A stretch of 36,862 nucleotides of DNA from Gemmataceae bacterium (GTDB lineage: Bacteria; Planctomycetota; Planctomycetia; Gemmatales; Gemmataceae): contig SIAQ01000046.1 of the NCBI GenBank assembly GCA_009697105.1, positions 1-36,862 on the forward strand, given 5' to 3'. Positions 31,235-36,862 of the stretch are shown here, in pieces. The translations under genes and the position numbers were made by a program. Under the pieces are notes generated by a model. It was not told the origin of the DNA. It was given only the letters and a program-made list of their open reading frames with translations, and did not search any database. Position 1 is the stretch's first letter; each line of letters starts with the position of its first letter.

Positions 31235-33403
31235 TCATTGCGACTGCGGTCGGAGATATACGACTGCCGCCGCCGCGAGGGTCGCAAGCGTCAAGAGAGT
31301 CCAACCGAGGGTGCCAAGGCCGCTGTCGCCGTTGGTTGCCGGCGGCCTTTGCTCATGGGCGACGTTGAACACGCGAAAGGTTCCAAGTGGATCGCGATAA
31401 GGGCCTTTGAGGAAGGGATGCAATATCCGCGCCTGCCTGCCGAAGCCGAAGGTGCCTTCCCCGCCGTTGCCGTTGCTTAGGCCCTTGCTGCCGGAATAGT
31501 TACCCTCGGAAATGCCGCCGCCTGGAGTGGGAGGTGGCGGTGGTGGCGGTGGCGGCACGGGTGGGAGCGCGAAGGCGAGGCCCGATATGCCAACGAAGCC
31601 AATGTTGCCGACGAGCGTTCCCACGCCCGTAGTCGTGTTGATTTGAAACAAAGAAGACGGACCTGGCGGCCAGGCGCTCAAGGCGGCGAAGAGGTTGCCG
31701 CTGGAGTCAATCGTCAGGCCGCCGCTCGTATTTAGCCCAAAACCCGTGATGCCTGTATTGCCCACCAAAGTCGTGACGGCAGTTACGGGATCGATCGTGT
31801 GCAGTGTCGCGCCGCCGTTGGCGAGGCCATACAAAATGCCCTTGGCGTCAAAGGCCAAGCCGTCCATCGGCGGATTTATTGTGCCAACCAAGGTGGAATT
31901 CGGAACCGTTGGATCGAAACGCCAAAACTGGCCGATGCCCGGCTGGGCCGTCAAAAAGCCGATGCCATCGCTGCGGAAGGTCAGGTCGCCCTCCCCAAAC
32001 GGACCCGGAATAGCCCCGATGTTGATGGTGTTCACCGTCGCACCCGTGGCCGGGTTCAATTCGCGAAGCCTGGAGGCCGTTCCATCCCAAGCATAAAGCT
32101 GATTGGCTCGCGAGGCGATGCCCCAGGAATTCATGCTGGAGCTGAGCGGCCCGACGAGCGTGCCGGCCCCGGTGGTGGTATTGATGGTAATCAATTCGTT
32201 GGTGCTGACCGTAATGCCGTAGAGTGCGCCGACGGCGGGCGGCGGCGGCACCCCATCGTTGTCAGTAATGTTGGCGACGACATTGGCGATGGCGATGGCG
32301 CTATACGCGGCATCGGCACTAGCCGAGGTGTGCGTTATTGTGCCGGTATGTGCGCCTTCGACGAGGGCGTCATCGACCGCAGTGACGGTGACGGTCTGAG
32401 CCACGTTCCAGTTGGCCACGGTGAATGTCAACGTCGCAGGGGTCGCCGTGACTTGTGTGCCGGGGTTGAGCGTGATAGTGACATCGGCAGTAGGTGCGAG
32501 GTTGAGGACGACGGTGTAGGTGTCGGTCGCGCCGCCTTCGGTGACGGAGGTCGTGCCGCCGGATTGGGTGATGGTGGCGCCGGCGACGGGCGGCGGAACA
32601 ACACCGAGAAAGGCGATGCTCTGAACGCCGTCAAGACCCACCGCCCCTATCAACGTCGCAGTTCCAGTGGCTGTATCGATCGTATACAACGAGGACGGAA
32701 ACGGCGCTACCTGGCTAATGGACGTGGCATACAGCTTGTCTGCGGCGTCAAAAGAAAGCCCTACCACCGGGTTCGGCCCGACGATGCCCGTGCCGCCCAC
32801 CAGGGTCTGAACGCCTGTGACCTGATCCACCGTGTAGAGATTGGTGAAGCGTACACAATACAAGATACCGGCCGAGTTAAAAGCGATCGGCCCGGTGCCG
32901 AGAGGCAGCGCCCCTGTGATTAGGTTGTTGGTTCCAACGGTGATGTCAAAGCTATAGAAGTCTTTGCCGGTCGTGCCATTGCCAAGGAATCCGATGCCGT
33001 CGCTGCGAAAAGCGAGACCGCCTCCGTTCCATCCGAAGGGCGGAAAGACGCCGATGGCCGCATTCGTGAGGTTGCCCCCCGTGGCCGGGTCTAGCTCCAC
33101 CATTTTATGGATGAGGGCACCCCCGTTGGGATTGAAGGTATAGAGTTTGCCTGCGCGCACGGCCAGACCGTTCGGATTGATGATGGCCGACAATGGCCCG
33201 ACGACCGTGCCAACCCCGGTGGTTGTGTTGATGGTTACGAGCTTATTATTCGGAAACGCCGTTTGCGTGACGCCATAGAGCGTTTGCCCGTTGGCCGTTC
33301 CTGCGGAAATACCCAGCATGCCTGTCAAAAGCGCGACGAGACCGCTGTGGCAGCGAAGCATCACCAATCTGAAGGCGCCAACCCAGGTTTGCGAGTGAAT
33401 CAT
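31235..33403 (-). CDS. Surface beta-propeller/Calx-beta protein with C-terminal anchor
   Basis: A 722-residue secreted protein. The N-terminus has a signal peptide (LVALLTGMLGISAGTANG, cleaved near residue 40). Two beta-propeller-like halves follow (LVTINTTTGVGTVVGPLSAI in the first, LITINTTTGAGTLVGPLSSS in the second), each with LAFRSDGIGFL-type blades (LTFRSDGIGFL in the second). Between them is one Calx-beta-like module (ITQSGGTTSVTEGGATDTYT to YSAIAIANVVANITDNDG). A PPPPPPPP linker follows, then a tail GGGISEGNYSGSKG, GEGTFGFGR, FRVFNVAH, a membrane helix (LGWTLLTLATLAAAAVVYL) and RPQSQ. This tail is shared with the SBBP protein next to it. It is probably anchored at the cell surface. AAGGA precedes the start. 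It lies 80 bp behind the SBBP gene. Confidence 0.87.
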   Translation of the reverse strand: MIHSQTWVGAFRLVMLRCHSGLVALLTGMLGISAGTANGQTLYGVTQTAFPNNKLVTINTTTGVGTVVGPLSAIINPNGLAVRAGKLYTFNPNGGALIHKMVELDPATGGNLTNAAIGVFPPFGWNGGGLAFRSDGIGFLGNGTTGKDFYSFDITVGTNNLITGALPLGTGPIAFNSAGILYCVRFTNLYTVDQVTGVQTLVGGTGIVGPNPVVGLSFDAADKLYATSISQVAPFPSSLYTIDTATGTATLIGAVGLDGVQSIAFLGVVPPPVAGATITQSGGTTSVTEGGATDTYTVVLNLAPTADVTITLNPGTQVTATPATLTFTVANWNVAQTVTVTAVDDALVEGAHTGTITHTSASADAAYSAIAIANVVANITDNDGVPPPPAVGALYGITVSTNELITINTTTGAGTLVGPLSSSMNSWGIASRANQLYAWDGTASRLRELNPATGATVNTINIGAIPGPFGEGDLTFRSDGIGFLTAQPGIGQFWRFDPTVPNSTLVGTINPPMDGLAFDAKGILYGLANGGATLHTIDPVTAVTTLVGNTGITGFGLNTSGGLTIDSSGNLFAALSAWPPGPSSLFQINTTTGVGTLVGNIGFVGISGLAFALPPVPPPPPPPPPTPGGGISEGNYSGSKGLSNGNGGEGTFGFGRQARILHPFLKGPYRDPLGTFRVFNVAHEQRPPATNGDSGLGTLGWTLLTLATLAAAAVVYLRPQSQ
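32353..32585 (-). repeat. Calx-beta module, DNA copy 1
   Basis: About 233 bp that match 33924-34156 with about five mismatches (roughly 98% identity), although the flanking gene parts differ strongly. The match covers most of the Calx-beta module; identity falls sharply outside. Confidence 0.9.
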
Positions 33404-33483
33404 ACAAGATCCTTATCTTCAAGCGACAAGTCGAGAGACTGCCGAGATCCGTGCTGGCCCCACGAAAAAGACGATTGTCCGCG

Positions 33484-34347
33484 TCAATGGAATCCGATCA
33501 AGCCGCTTTTTTTCCCGATGAGCAACACGCCAAGGCCCAGACCGAGAGCGATGCCGAGCGACCAGCCGACTGGCCCGAATCCGTTGCCGGTGTCCACCTC
33601 GATGCGGCTATCGGGGATATGCTTGTGCGACACATTCAGGACACGGAAGACGCCGCTGTCCGCCCGCGGGGTACTCAGGATCGGGTGCTTCGACAACCGG
33701 TCCTCGATATGCCTGCCGAAGCCGAACGTGCCTTCGCTGTTGTTGCCTTTGCCTTTGCTGCCGGCATAGCTTCCCTCGGAAATTCCACCGCTGCCTGGAG
33801 GAGGGGGAGGCGGTGGCGGGGTACCATCGTTATCCGTGATATTCGCTGTGACGCTGGCGATGGCGATGGCGCTATAAGCAAGATCCGTGCTGGCCGAGAT
33901 GTGCGTGATCGTGCCCGTGTGCACGCCTTCGACGAGGGCGTCATCGACCGCAGTGACGGTGACGGTCTGAGCCACGTTCCAGTTGGCCGCGGTGAATGTC
34001 AACGTCGCAGGGGTCGCCGTGACTTGTGTGCCGGGGTTGAGCGTGATAGTGACATCGGCAGTAGGTGCGAGGTTGAGGACGACGGTGTAGGAGTCGGTCC
34101 CGCCGCCTTCGGTGACGGAGGTCGTGCCGCCGGATTGGCTGATGGTAGCGCCGGTGGTGGGGGCGGCCGTGCTTATTTTGGCAATGAACAGATCCTGCGT
34201 CCCACCGCCGAGGGTGGCTTGGAACGGAGTTTGGGTTGGGAAAGCCGTGGAATCCGTTGATCCGACGGCCCAGAAATTGCCTGCACCATCGGCGGCGACT
34301 CCCAAGACTCTGTCGTTGCCGGCACCGCCAAGAGGAGAGGACAGCAA
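33484..34347 (-). CDS. SBBP/Calx-beta surface protein, 3' part of frameshifted gene
   Basis: This frame is the continuation of the SBBP protein at 34368-36578. In the same frame, upstream of ATG 34347, the DNA encodes GYSNPGVPLVNNFQ and GGGLDGYVAALNPTATAYLL, which completes the SBBP blade left unfinished by the upstream frame. Residues then include GNFWAVGSTDSTAFPTQTPF (last blade), one Calx-beta-like module (GATISQSGGTTSVTEGGGTD to VTANITDND), a Pro/Gly linker and the C-terminal tail GGISEGSYAGSKG, SEGTFGFGR, FRVLNVSHKH, a membrane helix (GWSLGIALGLGLGVLLIG) and KK. It would be made only if the frame is restored. The tail matches that of the 722-residue neighbour. Confidence 0.85.
   Translation of the reverse strand: MLSSPLGGAGNDRVLGVAADGAGNFWAVGSTDSTAFPTQTPFQATLGGGTQDLFIAKISTAAPTTGATISQSGGTTSVTEGGGTDSYTVVLNLAPTADVTITLNPGTQVTATPATLTFTAANWNVAQTVTVTAVDDALVEGVHTGTITHISASTDLAYSAIAIASVTANITDNDGTPPPPPPPPGSGGISEGSYAGSKGKGNNSEGTFGFGRHIEDRLSKHPILSTPRADSGVFRVLNVSHKHIPDSRIEVDTGNGFGPVGWSLGIALGLGLGVLLIGKKSGLIGFH
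33924..34156 (-). repeat. Calx-beta module, DNA copy 2
   Basis: The partner of 32353-32585, offset by 1571 bp. About five differences in 233 bp. Confidence 0.9.
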
Positions 34348-34367
34348 ATACGCCGTTGCCGTTGGAT

Positions 34368-36578
34368 TCAGTGCCGCGACATAGCCATCGAGACCGCCAC
34401 CGCTGGCCTGGAAATTATTGACGAGTGGAACGCCTGGATTACTATATCCACCAGGAAGATATTTCCGGCACTGTCGAGGTCCATGGCCCAGGGAATTCCA
34501 TCGCCGGCGTTGCCGACGAACGTGGCAAACAACACACTCGACCCAGTAGGATCTAATTTGAGCACGAAACCGTTGAACCCTGAAGTCGAGGTCGGTTGTA
34601 CCACTCCCGGAGTGGTCGTAGGGAAAGTCGATGTGTTCGAGCTTCCGCAGACATAGGTATTTCCAGCGGCGTCCACGGCAACGCCCGTGGCATCCTCGGG
34701 ATTGGTGCCACCGAGATAAGAGAAGAAGTCCGCGCCCGCGCCCGCCGCATTGATCTTCACGACGAATCCATCGTAGTTCCCACCAAACGCAGTTTGGAAC
34801 GCCCCAGGCGTGGTGGCGAGGTTTGACGACCAGGTCGTCCCGACGACGTAAGCGCTGCCGGCGCTTGCGGTGATCACCCGGAGATCATCCCGGTCGCCGC
34901 CTCCCAAGTAGGTCGCATAGGCAATAGTACCGGCAGGCGTATAATTCACGACGAAGCCGTCGTAGATTCCGCCGCCGAAGGTTGTCTGCAAGGCGCCCGG
35001 CGTTGTGGGGAAGGAACCACCTGTTTCGCCGCCGACGTAAATAGCGTTGGTCGGGTCGACGGCGATGGCGTTCCCGCCGTCGCTCATGCCGCCGCCGAGA
35101 TAAGTCGAAAAAAGCAGAGCATTCCCGGCAGCATTGAGTTTGGTAACGACGGCGTCCTGACTCGATCCCATGGCGGGCTGAGCCGGGCTGACAAGCGGAT
35201 AGTCCGTTGAATCGGTTCGCCCAGTAAAGTACACGTTGCCGGCACTATCCACAGCGACACTTCTGCAATTGGACCCCACGACGCCTTCGTCGAGAGACCC
35301 GCCGACGTAGGTGGCGTACACAAGGACGCCCGCCGAACTGATCTTGGTAACCGAAAGGTCAGCCGTCCCACCGATCGTACCATCAAGAGGCGAGGCAACG
35401 GGAAAATCAACGGAATTCGTACTCGAGTTGATGTACACATTTCCTGCAGAATCCGCGGCAATGGCGCTGTTGGTTCCTTCACTTCCCGTGCCTCCATGAT
35501 ACGTTGCGAAAAGCAGCGGATCGATCACCAATTCTTCATTGGCATCGAAATCGTCCAGCACAAACCCAGCCTGGCGATTTCCCTTCAGAACCCAGGCACT
35601 CTTTACGGCGCATATTTGACCCTTCACTTTCTGATACGTTACCGGTGCAGCATGCCGAAGTTCGACATTCGCCTTCTGTATCACGAGAGCACCATCCGCG
35701 TCGATGGTCAAGCCGGTCGCATCGCTAAACTCAACGCAAATCGGCGATGGGTCTTTGCCTGGAGCGACGCGAAAGTCGTACTCCAGTCGGCCCCGGTCGC
35801 TGTGGTGAACCAGATCAATACCGGGATACACATCGCGGCTAATCACTTCCCGATACTGCTCGATGTTGGTCCGCCAATTTTCCGGCTTGTTGCCGATGAA
35901 ATAGTTGCTGACTCCCGGAAGCTTTTTTTGTCCCGTCGGCACAGACGCTGCGTTCGCTCCGACGAGACGAAAATGATCGGTTTGAAGTGAATAGAAACCC
36001 GAGTCCTTCTCGGTTCGTTCACCGCCAGGGTTGGCCTGGCGCGGCACGGGTGTGGCGATGTGAGTCTCGTTCGCGGTAATGCGAACGATTTGATTTCGGC
36101 ATCGACCGAGAAACAAAACCGTTGAGTCCGTTTGCCCTTTATTGACTTCAAAACTCACCGGCAAGAAATTCGCGGGCGGCGGCAGCACCTTGAGTCTCTG
36201 CACGGCGCTGCATATTTCGTTGCCGTCCGCCAATGTCAAGCGAGCGCGGACCTTGTAGTCGCCATGAATGAGACCGTGCAAACGAACGACCTGGGACCGT
36301 CCATCGGCGGAAACTCCGCAAGCGTAGCTGAGTTCGCCTGGCCCCTTGAATTCGTGGTCATGGTTGAGATCGACATCGATTACGATAGCGCGTGCGTCGC
36401 TGATTTCGCCGTTAGCCGAGACCGTAACCGGAATCACCGCCGCCGTCGAAGGGCCAGGCGTTTGAAGGGAAACCACTTGGCCAATATTCGACGGATATCG
36501 GATGCCGATCCAACCAATCGTCAACGCCAGCACGGCGAGGATCCCCACAGCGTAAACGATGCGTTTCCAGCGCTCCAT
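34368..36578 (-). CDS. SBBP beta-propeller surface protein, 5' part of frameshifted gene
   Basis: 736 residues before a premature stop. It begins with a signal-anchor (VYAVGILAVLALTIGWIGI), then an immunoglobulin-like part, then the N-terminal domain typical of SBBP proteins (LPVSFEVNKGQTDSTVLFLG, KLPGVSNYFIGNKPENWRTN, RDVYPGIDLVHHSDRGRLEY). A chain of SBBP blades follows, each with a GNVYFTGRTDSTDYP or GNTYVCGSSNTSTFP pattern; at least seven are visible. After GNIFLV the frame is lost at about 34447-34452: CTGGTGGATAT where family logic expects CTGGTGGGATAT. The last 26 residues (DIVIQAFHSSIISR and on) are out-of-frame sequence. TTGGAG precedes the start. Whether this is a real mutation or a read error cannot be told here. 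Confidence 0.87.
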   Translation of the reverse strand: MERWKRIVYAVGILAVLALTIGWIGIRYPSNIGQVVSLQTPGPSTAAVIPVTVSANGEISDARAIVIDVDLNHDHEFKGPGELSYACGVSADGRSQVVRLHGLIHGDYKVRARLTLADGNEICSAVQRLKVLPPPANFLPVSFEVNKGQTDSTVLFLGRCRNQIVRITANETHIATPVPRQANPGGERTEKDSGFYSLQTDHFRLVGANAASVPTGQKKLPGVSNYFIGNKPENWRTNIEQYREVISRDVYPGIDLVHHSDRGRLEYDFRVAPGKDPSPICVEFSDATGLTIDADGALVIQKANVELRHAAPVTYQKVKGQICAVKSAWVLKGNRQAGFVLDDFDANEELVIDPLLFATYHGGTGSEGTNSAIAADSAGNVYINSSTNSVDFPVASPLDGTIGGTADLSVTKISSAGVLVYATYVGGSLDEGVVGSNCRSVAVDSAGNVYFTGRTDSTDYPLVSPAQPAMGSSQDAVVTKLNAAGNALLFSTYLGGGMSDGGNAIAVDPTNAIYVGGETGGSFPTTPGALQTTFGGGIYDGFVVNYTPAGTIAYATYLGGGDRDDLRVITASAGSAYVVGTTWSSNLATTPGAFQTAFGGNYDGFVVKINAAGAGADFFSYLGGTNPEDATGVAVDAAGNTYVCGSSNTSTFPTTTPGVVQPTSTSGFNGFVLKLDPTGSSVLFATFVGNAGDGIPWAMDLDSAGNIFLVDIVIQAFHSSIISRPAVAVSMAMSRH

Positions 36579-36720
36579 AGCGAAATCTCCAATGATTGTT
36601 TACGCGATTGGCATTCAGTCAGACGCGCAAGCCGAACAATTTCGCAACTAGGATTGCGAGTAAAGTAACTGGGACTGGGACTGGGCAAACTATCCGCGCT
36701 TGGGTATGGGTATTCTAATA
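36579..36720. other. Region upstream of the SBBP gene
   Basis: About 140 bp between the SBBP start and the right-hand IS. No ORF is seen. It probably carries the promoter for the surface-protein genes; no boxes are claimed. Confidence 0.35.
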
Positions 36721-36762
36721 CGACAGCGCTACTTGCATTGCAGCTGTCAGTTATGGTACACT

Positions 36763-36799
36763 GTAACTCCTTAAACCACGGACGTTTGCAAGGAGTTAC
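36763..36799 (+). promoter_or_regulatory. Hairpin that hides the transposase Shine-Dalgarno
   Basis: GTAACTCCTT (36763-36772) and AAGGAGTTAC (36790-36799) are perfect 10-bp complements with a 17-nt loop. The right arm includes the Shine-Dalgarno AAGGAG, 6 nt before ATG 36802. Read-through RNA from outside would fold and block translation, a known safety device in insertion sequences. Confidence 0.65.
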
Positions 36800-36801
36800 G
36801 G

Positions 36802-36862
36802 ATGACCCTCGATCAAATACTTTCGCTTGGTCCTCAACTCGCCGATTATCTCGGCGAATTTG
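36802..36862 (+). CDS. Transposase, N-terminal fragment (possibly IS701-like)
   Basis: Twenty codons starting MTLDQILSLGPQLADYLGEF, cut by the window edge. The peptide resembles the N-terminus of IS701/IS4-type transposases that are common in planctomycetes, but no catalytic DDE residue is in view. AAGGAG lies 6 nt upstream and sits in a hairpin. Confidence comes from the hairpin-controlled start and the resemblance, not from a domain. Confidence 0.5.
   Translation, partial: MTLDQILSLGPQLADYLGEF

Larger units (their letters stand above)
36721..36862 (+). mobile_element. Left end of an insertion sequence (partial)
   Basis: The last 140 bp look like the leader and first codons of a transposase gene that runs off the right edge. 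A short inverted pair GACAGC/GCTGTC lies at 36722-36727 and 36743-36748, and a hairpin covers the ribosome site. The exact end and the family cannot be fixed from this piece. Confidence 0.45.

Noticed and set aside
31799..32923. Plus-strand open frame (374 codons) opposite the 722-aa surface gene
   Set aside because: Antisense shadow. Its repeated parts merely mirror the duplicated Calx-beta module.

Overview
The window reads as a piece of a GC-rich planctomycete chromosome, probably Gemmataceae-like. This is inferred from gene content, not from a marker gene: a Tat-exported DUF1501 protein, a membrane protein with an MJ0042-type zinc ribbon, SBBP/Calx-beta surface proteins, a dihydropteroate-synthase-like protein of the methanopterin type, a split acpP/fabF pair and many secreted beta-propeller proteins. 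No rRNA, tRNA or CRISPR array was seen.

Layout. The ends are two different insertion sequences cut by the window edges (about 1-134 and about 36721-36862). 397-2877 is a membrane-anchored TPR protein, followed by a small GC3-rich ORF (3148-3330). 3476-5189 carries fabF and acpP. 5562-11363 (minus strand) is a lipoprotein gene behind a Tad/Flp pilus export core in the order cpaE/tadZ, cpaF/tadA, tadB, tadC; pilin, secretin and prepilin peptidase are not in the window. 11629-18015 (minus) holds a secreted coiled-coil protein, nadD, a secreted beta-propeller protein, a zinc-ribbon/PPC-like membrane protein and a DsbB-like protein. 18157-21521 (plus) holds a luciferase-like monooxygenase, an unknown 186-residue protein and a DUF1501 protein. 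21588-29850 (minus) holds a DHPS-like protein, two paralogous ABC-2 type permeases without an ATPase, and ftsK. 29943-36578 (minus) is a surface-protein cluster: a truncated SBBP-type protein, a beta-propeller/Calx-beta protein, and a full SBBP protein split by a one-base frameshift.

The most unusual feature is between the genes. Nearly every gene boundary holds a palindrome of about 50-110 bp, and the palindromes fall into several sequence families (called A to G here), each with conserved arms. Most lie within about 50 bp behind a stop codon. Family A has six full copies with near-identical 16-23 bp arms around a variable centre of about 14 nt. They behave like terminators by position but like a dispersed repeat family by sequence, and they lack U-tracts.

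The surface cluster shows active remodelling: a Calx-beta module about 98% identical in DNA between two otherwise different genes, a shared C-terminal tail that looks like a sorting signal, a one-base frameshift, and a truncated paralogue whose 3' end is a sense/antisense fusion of two family members.
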